Of a stretch of DNA of 64,000 nucleotides, positions 1 through 9,200 are shown in pieces. The stretch's first letter is position 1, and each line of letters opens with the position of its first letter. Below the pieces are notes generated by a model that was not told the DNA's origin, ran no database searches, and saw nothing but the letters and a program-made list of their open reading frames with translations. Position numbers and translations under genes: made by a program. Source of the DNA: Demequina soli (lineage in GTDB: Bacteria; Actinomycetota; Actinomycetes; Actinomycetales; Demequinaceae); NCBI RefSeq assembly GCF_000971195.1, contig NZ_BBLZ01000001.1, positions 421,460-485,459 on the forward strand, in the 5' to 3' direction.

Positions 1-1
1 C

Positions 2-229
2 GCAGACGACCTCGGCCGCCTCGACGCGGGGCTGTTCTTCCTCGCGTACGTCCGCGACCCGCGCGAGCAGTTCGTGCCCATCCAGGACGCGCTGTCGAAG
101 TCGGACGTCATGACGGTCGACTACCTGCGCACCACCGGCTCCGCGCTGTTCGCGGTGCCGCGCGGCCTCGCCCCCGGCTCCATGCTGGGATCCGAGGGCG
201 CGTACGTGGGTCAGGAGCTGTTCGGCTAG
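2..229 (+). CDS. efeB: DyP-type haem peroxidase / deferrochelatase, C-terminal end only
   Basis: Only the last 75 residues are inside the window; the start lies to the left. The visible part has GRLDAGLFFLAYVRDP and TGSALFAVPRG, signature stretches of the C-terminal dye-decolourising peroxidase domain of EfeB. EfeB proteins are haem enzymes exported by the Tat pathway that work with EfeU and EfeO in ferrous iron uptake, or release iron from haem. Whether efeU and efeO lie upstream cannot be seen. The stop codon overlaps that of the convergent flavoprotein gene by a few bases, so there is no room for a terminator between them. Confidence 0.85.
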   Translation, partial: ADDLGRLDAGLFFLAYVRDPREQFVPIQDALSKSDVMTVDYLRTTGSALFAVPRGLAPGSMLGSEGAYVGQELFG

Positions 230-1620
230 GAGGCGGTGCGCCGCTCGCGCATGCCGTGCAGCCGGCGTGCCGCCTCGGACACGGTGCCCGTGAGCGACGG
301 GTAGACCGTGAAGGCGCTGGCGACGTCGTCGACCGTCAGGTGATGCGCGACGGCGAGCGACAGCGGGTAGATGTGCTCCCCCGCCCGCGGGCCCACCACG
401 ACGGCGCCGAACACCTGGCCGGTGACGGTGTGCCCGAAGATCTTCACGAAGCCCTCGTCGATGCCCAGCATCTTGGCGCGCGGGTTGCGCGCGAGGTCGA
501 GCCGTGACACCTCGTAGAACAGGCCGCGGTCGCGCAGCTCGGCCTCGCTGAGCCCGACGGACGCGATCTCGGGCACCGTGAACACGTTCGAGGCGACCAG
601 GTTGAGGTCGATGGGCGTGACGGCGTCGCCGAGCGCGTGGGCCATCGCGATGCGGCCCTGCGTCGCCGCGACCGAGGCGAGGGGCAGCACGCCGGTGCAG
701 TCGCCCGCCGCGTACACGCCGCGCGCGGTGGTGCGGCTGACCTTGTCGACCGCGATGAGGCCGCGGGCGTCGAGCTCGACGCCGGACTCCTCGAGCCCGA
801 TGCCCTCGGTGTTGGGCACCGAGCCGACCGCCATGAGGCAGTGGCTGCCCTCGAGCACGCGGCCGTCCTCCAGCGTGACGCTGACGCCGTAGCCGGTGTT
901 CTCGACGGCGGCGGCACGGCCACCCACGAGGGTCATGCCGCGGTCGAGGAACACGCGGGTCAGCTGCGCCGACGCGTCCGGGTCCTCGCGCGACAGCACG
1001 CGGTCGCCCGAGGCGACGAGCGTGACGCGGGAGCCGAGCAGGTTGTACGCGCCGGCGAACTCGGCGCCGGTGACGCCCGAGCCGACCACGATCAGGTGCT
1101 CGGGAAGCTCCGTGAGGTCGTACAGCTGGGTCCACGTGAGCACGCGCTCGCCGTCGGGCTCGCACCCGGGGACGATGCGCGGGCGGGCTCCCACGGCCAG
1201 CAGCACCGCGTCCGCCTCGAGGCGCTCGTCGCCGACCACCACGCTGCCGGGGCCGTCGAGGCGGGCCTCGCCCGCGATCACGCGGATGCCGTTGCCCTCC
1301 ACGCGGTCGGCGATGTCCTCCGACTGCTTGCGCACCAGCGCCTTGACGCGTGCGTTCACCTGCGCCATGTCGACGGTGAGCGACGAGGCGAGGTCCGCGC
1401 CGTCGGGCCGGCGGATGCCGAGCTCGGGCGCGCGGTACGCGATGGTGAGCCACTCGGCGGTGGCGATGACGGTCTTCGAGGGGACGACGTCGGTGAGGAC
1501 GGCATTGCCGCCGAGGCCGTGACGCTCGACGAGCGTCACCTCCGCCCCGGCCTTGACGGCCACCAGGGCCGCCTCATAGCCGCCCGGACCGCCGCCGATG
1601 ATGACGACGCGAGGGGACAT
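226..1620 (-). CDS. lpdA: LpdA-like NAD(P)H:quinone oxidoreductase, pyridine nucleotide-disulfide family
   Basis: A 464-residue FAD flavoprotein. The FAD motif GGGPGG is at residues 9-14, a second Rossmann motif (VVGSGVTGAEFAG) lies near residue 180, and YAAGDCTG near residue 305 contacts FAD. The C-terminal dimerisation domain is complete. The redox-active CxxxxC of true dihydrolipoamide dehydrogenases is absent: the region reads GGNAVLTDVVPSKT. That matches the family of M. tuberculosis LpdA (Rv3303c), which is not a lipoamide dehydrogenase but reduces quinones with NAD(P)H and affects redox survival. The ATG at 1618-1620 starts exactly at the conserved N-terminus; longer readings upstream have no homology character. 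It is followed on the other strand by purine nucleoside phosphorylase, as in mycobacteria. Confidence 0.9.
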   Translation of the reverse strand: MSPRVVIIGGGPGGYEAALVAVKAGAEVTLVERHGLGGNAVLTDVVPSKTVIATAEWLTIAYRAPELGIRRPDGADLASSLTVDMAQVNARVKALVRKQSEDIADRVEGNGIRVIAGEARLDGPGSVVVGDERLEADAVLLAVGARPRIVPGCEPDGERVLTWTQLYDLTELPEHLIVVGSGVTGAEFAGAYNLLGSRVTLVASGDRVLSREDPDASAQLTRVFLDRGMTLVGGRAAAVENTGYGVSVTLEDGRVLEGSHCLMAVGSVPNTEGIGLEESGVELDARGLIAVDKVSRTTARGVYAAGDCTGVLPLASVAATQGRIAMAHALGDAVTPIDLNLVASNVFTVPEIASVGLSEAELRDRGLFYEVSRLDLARNPRAKMLGIDEGFVKIFGHTVTGQVFGAVVVGPRAGEHIYPLSLAVAHHLTVDDVASAFTVYPSLTGTVSEAARRLHGMRERRTAS

Positions 1621-1716
1621 GCCCCCATTCAACCGCACGGCGTCCCGCCATCCGGACACCCGCATCGTCCCCGGTCCCGCCCTGCCCGGGGCCGACGGCG
1701 CGACTAGGCTCGACCC

Positions 1717-2514
1717 ATGACCACAGCCACCGAGCTCGCCGCGGAGGCCGCGGCCACCCTGGGCGCCGCGACCGGCGTCGACCACCACGACATCGCCCTC
1801 GTCCTGGGCTCCGGATGGGGCGGCGCCGCCGAGCTCATCGGCGAGGAGGCCGCGCGAGTCGACGCGGCCGACATCCCGGGCTTCGACGCCCACGTGGTGC
1901 CCGGCCACCACCCCGTGTTCCGCTCGCTCGTCACGCCCACGGGCAAGCGCGTGCTCGTGCTCGGCGCCCGCCAGCACTACTACCAGGTGCGCGACGCCGG
2001 CAAGGTCGCGCACGCGATCCGCATGGCCGCCGCCGCGGGCTGCACCCAGGTGGTGCTCACCAACGGCTGCGGCTCGACCCGGCCCGAGGTCGGCCCCGGC
2101 TCGGTGGTCCTCCTCGAGGACCACATCAACCTCACGGGGCAGACGCCGCTCGAGGGCGCCACGTTCGTCGACATGAGCCAGGTGTACTCGCCCCGACTGC
2201 GCGACATCGCGCGGTCGATCGACGGCGAGCTCCCGGACGGCGTCTACGCGCAGTTCACCGGCCCCCAGTACGAGACCCCCGCCGAGGTGCGGATGGCCGC
2301 GATCCTGGGCGCCAACCTCGTCGGCATGTCGACGGTGCTCGAGGCCATCGCGGCCCGCGAGGCCGGCATGGAGATCCTCGGGCTGTCGCTCGTCACCAAC
2401 CTCGCGGCCGGGATCGGCGGCGACACCCTCAACCACCAGGAGGTGCTCGACGCCGGCGCCGCCGCCGGCCCCCGCATCTCCGCGCTGCTCGCGGCGATCG
2501 TCAGGGAGATGTGA
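1717..2514 (+). CDS. deoD: Purine-nucleoside phosphorylase
   Basis: 265 residues, the length of the trimeric PNP family. It carries the phosphate-binding LVLGSGWGG near residues 28-36, GPQYETPAEVRM near residue 180, and GMSTVLEAIAAREAG near residue 200. It should split inosine, guanosine and their deoxy forms with phosphate into the base and (deoxy)ribose 1-phosphate. Its TGA stop overlaps the ATG of the following sugar-phosphate mutase (TGATG). This coupling makes sense because ribose 1-phosphate is the natural substrate of a phosphopentomutase. A TAGGCT -10 box ends 7 nt before the ATG (CTAGGCTCGACCCATG), which suggests a leaderless transcript. Confidence 0.93.
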   Translation: MTTATELAAEAAATLGAATGVDHHDIALVLGSGWGGAAELIGEEAARVDAADIPGFDAHVVPGHHPVFRSLVTPTGKRVLVLGARQHYYQVRDAGKVAHAIRMAAAAGCTQVVLTNGCGSTRPEVGPGSVVLLEDHINLTGQTPLEGATFVDMSQVYSPRLRDIARSIDGELPDGVYAQFTGPQYETPAEVRMAAILGANLVGMSTVLEAIAAREAGMEILGLSLVTNLAAGIGGDTLNHQEVLDAGAAAGPRISALLAAIVREM

Positions 2515-4220
2515 TGCAGGAGCTGCTGGCCCGCGCGGAGGCCTGGATCGAGGACGACCCGGACGACGCCACCCGCGAGGAGCTCGCCGCCGTGCTCGAG
2601 GCCGCGGTCGGGGGCTCCGCGTCCGCGGTCGAGGATCTCGAGGACCGCTTCCGCGGCTTCCTCGAGTTCGGCACCGCGGGCCTGCGCGGGCGCATCGGCG
2701 CCGGGCCCAACCGCATGAACCGCGCGGTGGTCATCCGCGCCGCGGCTGGCCTCGCGCGCTACCTCACCGACGCGCTCGCCGGCCTCGGCGTGGAGGGACC
2801 CGGGCGGGTCGCGATCGGCTACGACGCGCGCCACGGCAGCCACGCTTTCGCGCTCGACACCGCGGCGGTCATGACGGCCGCCGGGCACGAGGCGCTCGTG
2901 CTGCCGCGCACGCTCCCCACGCCCGTGCTCGCGTTCGCGACGCGGCTGCTCGACGCCGACGCCGGCGTCATGGTGACCGCCTCGCACAACCCGCCGCAGG
3001 ACAACGGCTACAAGGTCTACCTGGGCGGACGCGTCGTGACCGACGAGGGTCAGGGCGCACAGATCGTGCCGCCGTACGACGCGGAGATCGCCGCACGCAT
3101 CGCCGCCGTGCCGTCCGTCGAGTCCGTGCCCCGCGCCGACGAGGGCTGGCGCGTGCTCGGCGAGGGCGTGCTCGACGACTACGTCACCCAGGTGGCCGCT
3201 CTCGGCGGCCCGGTCGAGCCGGTGGCCGCGCGCCGCGCCGCCACGCGCATCGTCCTCACGCCGCTGCACGGCGTGGGAGGCGAGACCGTCGAGCGGGTGC
3301 TGCGCACCGCAGGGTTCACGGACGTGCATACGGTCGCCGAGCAGGCCGAGCCCGACCCGGACTTCCCCACCGTCGACTTCCCCAACCCCGAGGAGAAGGG
3401 CGCGATCGACCTCGCGCTGGCCCTCGCGGAGTCCGTGGGCGCCGACATCGTCATCGCGAACGACCCCGACGCCGATCGCTGCGCGGTCGCGACCGTCATC
3501 GACGGCGCGTGGACGATGCTGCACGGAGACGTCGTGGGATCCCTCCTGGGCGAGCGGGTCGCCTCGCGCACCCCGGCGGGCTCGCACGTGCTGGCGAACT
3601 CGATCGTGTCGTCGCAGCAGCTCGCGGCGATCGCGTCCGCGCACGGGCTGGGGCACCAGAACACGCTGACGGGTTTCAAGTGGATCGGTCGGACGCCGCG
3701 CATGGCGTTCGGCTACGAGGAGGCGCTGGGCTACTGCGTCGCGCCCGAGCTGGTGCGCGACAAGGACGGAGTCTCGGCCGCGCTGCTCATGGCGGACTTC
3801 GTGGCCGAGCTCAAGTCCGCCGGGCGGACGCTCGCGGACGCGATCGACGACCTCGCGCGGGCCTACGGCGTCTACCTCACGTCGCAGGTGTCGGCCCGGT
3901 ACGCGGATCTCGCGCTCATCCCGGAGACCATGGCGCGGCTCATGGCGTCGCCGCCCGCGACGCTCGCGGGCTCCCCCGTGGTCGCGACCGACGACATGTC
4001 GCTGGGCTTCCGCGGCCTTCCCGGCACCACGGGCCTCCACCTCGCGGCGGAGTCGGGCGCGCGCGTGATCGTGCGGCCGTCCGGAACCGAGCCGAAGGTG
4101 AAGGCCTACCTCGAGGTGATCGTGCCGGTCGCCGACGGCGACGTCGCGGCGGCCCGGGCCTCAGCCGTGGAGACCATGGAGGCGCTGCGCGCCGACGTGA
4201 CGGCGGCGCTGGGGATCTAG
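2514..4220 (+). CDS. pmmB: Phosphopentomutase/phosphomannomutase-type alpha-D-phosphohexomutase
   Basis: 568 residues, within the usual 550-580 of this family. All four signature loops are present: catalytic phosphoserine loop TASHNPPQDNGYK, metal loop NDPDADRCAV, sugar-binding loop GYEEALGYC, and phosphate-binding RPSGTEPKVKAYLE near the C-terminus. The enzyme isomerises sugar 1- and 6- (or 5-) phosphates. Sequence alone does not settle whether mannose, glucose or ribose is preferred. Overlap with purine nucleoside phosphorylase and nearby deoC argue for phosphopentomutase activity feeding ribose 1-phosphate to ribose 5-phosphate. M. tuberculosis has the same deoD-pmmB order. Confidence 0.9.
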   Translation: MQELLARAEAWIEDDPDDATREELAAVLEAAVGGSASAVEDLEDRFRGFLEFGTAGLRGRIGAGPNRMNRAVVIRAAAGLARYLTDALAGLGVEGPGRVAIGYDARHGSHAFALDTAAVMTAAGHEALVLPRTLPTPVLAFATRLLDADAGVMVTASHNPPQDNGYKVYLGGRVVTDEGQGAQIVPPYDAEIAARIAAVPSVESVPRADEGWRVLGEGVLDDYVTQVAALGGPVEPVAARRAATRIVLTPLHGVGGETVERVLRTAGFTDVHTVAEQAEPDPDFPTVDFPNPEEKGAIDLALALAESVGADIVIANDPDADRCAVATVIDGAWTMLHGDVVGSLLGERVASRTPAGSHVLANSIVSSQQLAAIASAHGLGHQNTLTGFKWIGRTPRMAFGYEEALGYCVAPELVRDKDGVSAALLMADFVAELKSAGRTLADAIDDLARAYGVYLTSQVSARYADLALIPETMARLMASPPATLAGSPVVATDDMSLGFRGLPGTTGLHLAAESGARVIVRPSGTEPKVKAYLEVIVPVADGDVAAARASAVETMEALRADVTAALGI

Positions 4221-4537
4221 CCGCACGCCACGTGCACCGACTCAATGGCTTCGGATCATCTGATCCTGCCTGCTCGGATCGGATGACGGCATCGGACCGT
4301 GCGGCCGGCTACCGATCGCCGGCCGCACGAGTCGGGTGGAGCGCCAGGGACGGCTCCTCGCCACCCGTGTCGGTGCGCCGCTCGCGTGCCGAGCGGCGCA
4401 CCCCTCACGGGCACCCTCCACGGCCGCCGGGTGGGGCCGGCTCGCAGGATCCGATGCCATCGGCGCCCACCTGCCTCGCGAATCGCAGCATCCGATGCCA
4501 GAGCACGGATCCACCGCACCGGGCCCAAGGAACCGGC
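4221..4537. terminator. Convergent intergenic region with two strong stem-loops
   Basis: The 317 bp between pmmB (+) and deoC (-) has no credible gene. Two perfect inverted repeats stand out: 11-bp arms at 4299-4309 and 4318-4328 (GTGCGGCCGGC / GCCGGCCGCAC), and 13-bp arms at 4372-4384 and 4390-4402 (GGTGCGCCGCTCG with a 5-nt loop). Neither has a T tract, which is usual in high-G+C actinobacteria. A short direct repeat, ATCCGATGCCA, occurs near 4450 and 4490. A bidirectional terminator for the two converging genes is the simplest reading. Confidence 0.6.
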
Positions 4538-5209
4538 TCAGTAGGTGCCGGTGGCCTCCGAGCCGTCGAGCACCGCGGCGGTGCCGGACAGGCCCAGCCT
4601 GGTCGCGCCGGCCTCGATCATCGCGACCGCGGCGTCCCACGTGCGGATGCCTCCGGAGGCCTTGACGCCGAGGCGTCCGCCCACGGTCTGCGCCATCAGC
4701 GTGACGGCGTGCACGGAGGCGCCGCCGGCCGGGTGGAAGCCCGTCGAGGTCTTCACGAAGTCGGCGCCCGCGGCCTCGGCCGCGCGGCACGCCCCCACGA
4801 TCGCCTCGTCGGTGAGCGCCGCCGACTCGATGATCACCTTGAGGACCCTCGGAGCGGGGACCGCGGCGCGGACCGCCGCGATGTCGGCCTGCACGGCGTC
4901 GAAGTCGCCCCCGAGCGCGGCGGCGACGTCGATCACCATGTCGACCTCGTCGGCGCCCTGCTCGATCGACAGCGCGGCCTCGGCCGCCTTGACCGCCGAG
5001 TGGTGCTTGCCCGACGGGAAGCCGCACACCGTGGCGACGGCGAGGCCCTCGGGGGTCGACACGGGCAGCATCGACGGGGACACGCACACCGAGAACACGC
5101 CCAGCGCGGCGCCCTCCTCGATGAGCGCCGCGACGTCCGCGGGCGTGGACTCGGGCTTGAGGAGGGTGTGGTCGACGTAGCGGGCCAGCTCGGCGCGGGT
5201 GAGTGTCAT
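4538..5209 (-). CDS. deoC: Deoxyribose-phosphate aldolase
   Basis: 223-residue class I aldolase that cleaves 2-deoxyribose 5-phosphate to acetaldehyde and glyceraldehyde 3-phosphate, the last step of deoxynucleoside breakdown. Visible motifs are [10 protein letters not shown] near the N-terminus, [16 protein letters not shown] (the Lys forms the Schiff base), and [10 protein letters not shown] (second active-site Lys). It lies downstream of add on the same strand but is separated from it by a 16-bp-arm stem-loop, so it may be a separate transcript. A promoter-like TAGGCT (reverse of 5218-5223) sits 8 nt before the ATG. Confidence 0.95.
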   Translation of the reverse strand: MTLTRAELARYVDHTLLKPESTPADVAALIEEGAALGVFSVCVSPSMLPVSTPEGLAVATVCGFPSGKHHSAVKAAEAALSIEQGADEVDMVIDVAAALGGDFDAVQADIAAVRAAVPAPRVLKVIIESAALTDEAIVGACRAAEAAGADFVKTSTGFHPAGGASVHAVTLMAQTVGGRLGVKASGGIRTWDAAVAMIEAGATRLGLSGTAAVLDGSEATGTY

Positions 5210-5288
5210 GGACCCAGCCTAGGCCGGACGCGAGCGTGCCACCCGTCCGGACGGCGCGCCTCACGCCCACCTGCGCATGCGTGCCCGC

Positions 5289-5333
5289 AGGTGCTCAGTG
5301 CCCGTTCCGGGCGGATCCGGGCACTGAGCACCT
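5289..5333. terminator. Perfect 16-bp inverted repeat between add and deoC
   Basis: Arms AGGTGCTCAGTGCCCG (5289-5304) and its exact reverse complement (5318-5333) flank a 13-nt loop. It lies 47 bp past the add stop codon and 80 bp before deoC, both on the minus strand. An intrinsic terminator for add is likely, although no U-tract follows. The arms also contain short G/C-balanced half-sites that could bind a regulator. Confidence 0.55.
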
Positions 5334-5379
5334 CGCAGAATGCGCGACGGGACGTGCGACGCGCGACGGGCGCGGGCCG

Positions 5380-6450
5380 CTACAGCTCGAGGCCGTAGCC
5401 CTCGATGACCAGCTCCGCGAGGTCCGCCTTCTCGTCGTACGGCAGGAACGCGCCCCACGCCGCGGCGAGGGTGGCCTCGAACAGGTCCTCCTTGGTCCAG
5501 CCGGCCTCGACGAGCGCGGCCATCTCGGACGTCATCGACACGCCGGAGACCAGGCGGTTGTCGGTGTTGACGGTGACCGCGAAGCCGAGGTTGCGCAGCT
5601 CGTGCATGGGGTGGCCCGCGATGGACGGCGCGACGCCCGTCTGCACGTTGGAGGTGGGGCAGCACTCGAGCGGGATCTGCAGGTCGAGCGCGTGCTGCGC
5701 GATGAGGCCGAGCACCAGCTCCTCGCCGCCGAAGCCGTCGATGTCCTCGTGGATGCGCACGCCGTGACCGATCCGGCGCGCGGAGCCCAGTCCGAGCGCC
5801 TCGCCCACCGACGCGGCGCCGTCCGCCTCGCCCGCGTGGATGGTCACGGGCATGTGGTGCTCGCGGAGCAGCTGGAACGCCTCGCGATGGTCCGAGGCGG
5901 GGAAGCCCAGCTCGGGCCCGGCGATGTCGAAGCCCACGCAGCAGCGGCCGCGGTTGGCCAGCGCGAGCTCCGCGATCTCGACCGAGCGGTCGAGGTGGCG
6001 CATCGCGTCGAGGATCGCGGCGGCGCGGATCGCGTAGCCCGCCTCGAGCGCCTCGGCGACGCCCTCCTCGATGCCGTCCTGCACCGCCTCGACGACCTCC
6101 TGCAGGCTCAGCCCACCCGCGAGGTGCTGCTCCGGCGCGTAGCGCAGCTCGACGTAGATGACGCCGTCGGCCGCGAGGTCGAGCACGGCCTCGCGAGCGA
6201 CCCGGCGGAGATTGTCCGCCGTCTGCATCACCGCGATGGTGTGGGCGAAGGCCTCGAGGTAGCGGACCAGGTCGCCCGAGGCCGCGTTCGTGGCGAAGAG
6301 CCGCGCGAGCTCGTCGGGGTCGGTCGACGGCAGCTCGTGGCCGATCTCGGCGGCGAGCTCGATCAGCGTCGCCGGGCGCAGCCCCCCGTCGAGGTGATCG
6401 TGGAGCAGGACCTTGGGCAGCGCGAGGATCTCGTCCGTGGTGAGGGTCAT
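5380..6450 (-). CDS. add: Adenosine deaminase
   Basis: 356 residues with the zinc-site HDH at residues 17-19 (LLHDHLDGGLRP), the active-site TIHAGEADG, the SARRIGHGVRI loop, CPTSN, and the metal Asp in VNTDNRLVSG. It deaminates adenosine and deoxyadenosine to inosine and deoxyinosine, the substrates of the purine nucleoside phosphorylase encoded at 1717-2514. It is the last gene of a minus-strand run from the nucleoside importer through cdd and deoA. The reverse of AGCCTA at 6457-6462 gives TAGGCT about 6 nt before the ATG, so it may also have its own leaderless promoter. Confidence 0.95.
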   Translation of the reverse strand: MTLTTDEILALPKVLLHDHLDGGLRPATLIELAAEIGHELPSTDPDELARLFATNAASGDLVRYLEAFAHTIAVMQTADNLRRVAREAVLDLAADGVIYVELRYAPEQHLAGGLSLQEVVEAVQDGIEEGVAEALEAGYAIRAAAILDAMRHLDRSVEIAELALANRGRCCVGFDIAGPELGFPASDHREAFQLLREHHMPVTIHAGEADGAASVGEALGLGSARRIGHGVRIHEDIDGFGGEELVLGLIAQHALDLQIPLECCPTSNVQTGVAPSIAGHPMHELRNLGFAVTVNTDNRLVSGVSMTSEMAALVEAGWTKEDLFEATLAAAWGAFLPYDEKADLAELVIEGYGLEL

Positions 6451-6508
6451 GAGCCCAGGCTAATCGCGCCCCTGCCGGTTCGGCGCGCCACGGCCCCTCC
6501 CGGATGCG

Positions 6509-7483
6509 TCAGGCACGCCGGGGCACCGGCAGGACCAGCCACGACGCGCGCGACCAGTTCCCGAGGGCCGGCAGCCGGCCCGCGTCGGGCCGGAGATCGA
6601 CGTCCGCGAGAGGCAGGACCGTGCCGGTGCCGGGCTCGTACACGAGGAAGCCGTCGCCCGTGTCCGCGACGAGCAGCACCACGTGGCGCGGGATCACGGA
6701 GTCGAGCCCGAGCGACGAGTCGCCCGACGTGAACATCGGCACGGGGATGCCGTCGGCCAGCGCCCGCCGCGCGTGCGCGAGCAGGGGCGCGAGAGCCGCG
6801 GGCGACGAGTCGTCCACCAGCGAGCCGCGGAACCGCAGACCCGCGAACCGGGTCGAGTCGTCGACCTTCCACGGCGGGGTGCCGAGCGAGCGCGGCCACG
6901 CGACGGGGCCCAGCGCGGAGGACGTGGTCTGCGCGTGGATGATCCGCTGGAGCGCATGCCAGCGCTCCTCGACCGTGAGCGTCTCGTAGCCCTCGGCCTC
7001 GGCGTGCATCGCCTCGGGGGTGTCGTAGCCAGCGAGCGAGCGACCGGTCGCGACCCACAGCGCCACGAACGGGTCGCCGACCATGAGCATCACGCCCATG
7101 GTCGCGGCGCCGCACGTGGTCTGGTCGACCTGGCGGGCGCGCACCCCCGCCCACTCGAGCGGCCCGGCGGCCGTGCCGGACGCGTGGGCCACTGCGTCGC
7201 GCACCGCGTCGCCGAGGCCGTCCCACGCGGCGGCGAGGGCCGCGACGGCAGACAGCGGCGCCCCGGAGGCCACCGCGCGGTACAGGACCGGCGCATCGTC
7301 TCCCATCTGGTGGCGCGCGACGTCGAGCGCCTTCGCGTCGGCCCCGGCGGCGCGGTCGACCGCACGCTGGAAGGCGCGCTCGAACAGGCTGTCGTCGGAC
7401 GCCGGCTCCTCGGGCGGGCGGCGCTCGGACATGCCGACGAGCGCGCCCACGCGCGCCGCCGCGGAGGTGAGCGACCAGCCCAT
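6509..7483 (-). CDS. Uncharacterised protein with a C39/papain-like core
   Basis: 324 residues, no signal peptide or clear membrane segment. I do not recognise the family with certainty. Residues near 116-130 read QVDQTTCGAATMGVML, and near 265 there is PRHVVLLVADTGDGFLVYEP followed by GTGTV. A Cys after DQTTCGA-type sequence plus a later PRHVVLL His is the pattern of C39-like cysteine peptidase folds and inactive relatives. It abuts deoA with no gap (ATG at 7481-7483, deoA stop at 7484-7486) and lies upstream of add, inside a nucleoside catabolism run. No function is assigned; a hydrolase or peptide-handling role is only inference. Confidence 0.6.
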   Translation of the reverse strand: MGWSLTSAAARVGALVGMSERRPPEEPASDDSLFERAFQRAVDRAAGADAKALDVARHQMGDDAPVLYRAVASGAPLSAVAALAAAWDGLGDAVRDAVAHASGTAAGPLEWAGVRARQVDQTTCGAATMGVMLMVGDPFVALWVATGRSLAGYDTPEAMHAEAEGYETLTVEERWHALQRIIHAQTTSSALGPVAWPRSLGTPPWKVDDSTRFAGLRFRGSLVDDSSPAALAPLLAHARRALADGIPVPMFTSGDSSLGLDSVIPRHVVLLVADTGDGFLVYEPGTGTVLPLADVDLRPDAGRLPALGNWSRASWLVLPVPRRA

Positions 7484-8797
7484 CTAGCGGGTGTGCGCGC
7501 CGACCGAGTCGAGGATGATCTCCCTCGACACGGAGCCGCCGGGGGTGATGTCGAGCGTGCCGGCGCCGTCGCAGGCCTCGGCGAGCGCCGCGATGCCGCG
7601 GGGCATGCGGTCCTCGGTCTCGGTGTGGAGCGTCATGATGACGTCGCCGGCCTTGACGTCGTCGCCCACGACCTTGTGCAGGTACACGCCGGACGAGACC
7701 TCGACCGCGGCGCCCTGGCGCGCGCGGCCGGCGCCCAGGCGCCACGCCGCGACGCCCACGCCGAGCGCGTCCATGCGGGTGATGACGCCGTCGCGGTCCG
7801 CTCGGACCTCCTCGACGTGGGGCGCGTCGGGCATGACCGCGTCGACGTCGCCGCCCTGCGCCGCGATCATGCGGCGCCACGCGTCCATCGCGCGGCCGTC
7901 CCGGAGCGCGTCCGCGGGATCGACATCCCGGACCCCCGCACCGGCGAGCATCTCGCGGGCGAGCGCGAGCGTGAGCTCGACCACGTCCGCGGGGCCGCCG
8001 CCGGCGAGCACCTCGAGCGACTCCGTGACCTCGAGCCCGTTGCCGATGCCGCGTCCCAGCGGGGTGGACATGTCGGTGAGCAGCGCCGACGTCACCACGC
8101 CCGCGTCCGTGCCCAGGTCGACCATGGTCCGCGCGAGCTCGCGCGCCTGCTCGATGTCCTTCATGAACGCGCCGCTGCCGACCTTGACGTCGAGCACGAG
8201 CACGCCCGTGCCCTCCGCGATCTTCTTGCTCATGATGGACGATGCGATGAGCGGGATGGCCTCGACCGTCCCGGTGACGTCGCGCAGGGCGTAGAGCTTC
8301 TTGTCGGCGGGCGCGAGGCCGGAACCGGCGGCGCAGATGACGGCGCCGACGTCCTCGAGCTGGCGCAGCATCGTCTCGTTGGACATGTCCGCGCGCCAGC
8401 CGGGGATGGACTCGAGCTTGTCGAGCGTGCCTCCCGTGTGGCCGAGGCCGCGCCCGGACAGCTGCGGGACCGCGACGCCGCACGCCGCGACGAGCGGCGC
8501 GAGCGGGAGCGTGATCTTGTCGCCGACGCCGCCGGTGGAGTGCTTGTCGGCGGTGGGGCGCGACAGCGACGAGAAGTCGAGCCGCTCCCCCGTCGCGATC
8601 ATCGCCGCGGTCCAGCGCGCGATCTCCGCGCGCGTCATGCCGCGCTGGAGGATCGCCATCGCGAGCGAGCTCATCTGCTCGTCCGCGACCGCGCCGCGCG
8701 TGTACGCGTCGACCACCCAGTCGATCTGGTCGTCGGTCAGGGTGCCGCCGTCCCGCTTGACGCGGATGACGTCGACGGCGTCGTGGCGCTCGGCCAT
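7484..8797 (-). CDS. deoA: Thymidine (pyrimidine-nucleoside) phosphorylase
   Basis: 437 residues, standard length. The family signature SGRGLGHTGGTLDKLESIPG is present near residue 115, with the phosphate-binding KHSTGGVGDK near 84 and the substrate Lys in SSIMSKKIAEG. It converts thymidine, deoxyuridine or uridine plus phosphate to the base and (deoxy)ribose 1-phosphate. Its ATG abuts the stop codon of cdd, which makes the deoxyuridine it consumes. It is followed without a gap by the unknown 324-residue gene. Confidence 0.95.
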   Translation of the reverse strand: MAERHDAVDVIRVKRDGGTLTDDQIDWVVDAYTRGAVADEQMSSLAMAILQRGMTRAEIARWTAAMIATGERLDFSSLSRPTADKHSTGGVGDKITLPLAPLVAACGVAVPQLSGRGLGHTGGTLDKLESIPGWRADMSNETMLRQLEDVGAVICAAGSGLAPADKKLYALRDVTGTVEAIPLIASSIMSKKIAEGTGVLVLDVKVGSGAFMKDIEQARELARTMVDLGTDAGVVTSALLTDMSTPLGRGIGNGLEVTESLEVLAGGGPADVVELTLALAREMLAGAGVRDVDPADALRDGRAMDAWRRMIAAQGGDVDAVMPDAPHVEEVRADRDGVITRMDALGVGVAAWRLGAGRARQGAAVEVSSGVYLHKVVGDDVKAGDVIMTLHTETEDRMPRGIAALAEACDGAGTLDITPGGSVSREIILDSVGAHTR

Positions 8798-9196
8798 TCA
8801 GCCCTCCTCGAGGTGCTGGGGGCCGAAGGCCCAGGGAAGAAGGTCGTCGAGCGTCAGCGTCCCGGACGGCCCGTCGATGAGCAGGCCGGGGCCGCCGAAC
8901 TCGTAGAGCAGCTGGCGGCAGCGCCCGCACGGCTGGAGCGGGGCCCCCGCCGCGTCGACGCACGCGAACGCGACGAGGCGCGAGCCGAGCGCGTCGGTGT
9001 GGAGCTTCGACACGAGCGCGCACTCGGCGCACAGCGTCAGGCCGTAGCTGGCGTTCTCGACGTTGGCGCCGGTGACGATCTCGCCGGTGTCGGTGAGCGC
9101 CGCGGCGCCGACCTTGTACTTCGAGTACGGCACGTAGGCACGGATGCTCGCCTCGCGCGCCCTGGAGCGCAGGAGCTCCCAGTCGACGTCGGTCAT
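8798..9196 (-). CDS. cdd: Cytidine deaminase
   Basis: 132 residues, the homotetrameric type. Zinc ligands and the catalytic Glu are in NASYGLTLCAECAL and PCGRCRQLL. YVPYSKYKVGAAAL near the N-terminus is the substrate-binding stretch. It deaminates cytidine and deoxycytidine to uridine and deoxyuridine for DeoA. It starts 4 bp after the permease gene stop, so it is part of the import operon. Confidence 0.95.
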   Translation of the reverse strand: MTDVDWELLRSRAREASIRAYVPYSKYKVGAAALTDTGEIVTGANVENASYGLTLCAECALVSKLHTDALGSRLVAFACVDAAGAPLQPCGRCRQLLYEFGGPGLLIDGPSGTLTLDDLLPWAFGPQHLEEG

Positions 9197-9200
9197 GGTC

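Noticed and set aside
226-1620. Dihydrolipoamide dehydrogenase
   Set aside because: The redox-active CxxxxC is missing; the stretch reads GGNAVLTDVVPSKT as in LpdA quinone reductases.
4221-4537. Small genes between pmmB and deoC
   Set aside because: Short frames exist on both strands, but the region is dominated by two perfect stem-loops and lacks start signals.
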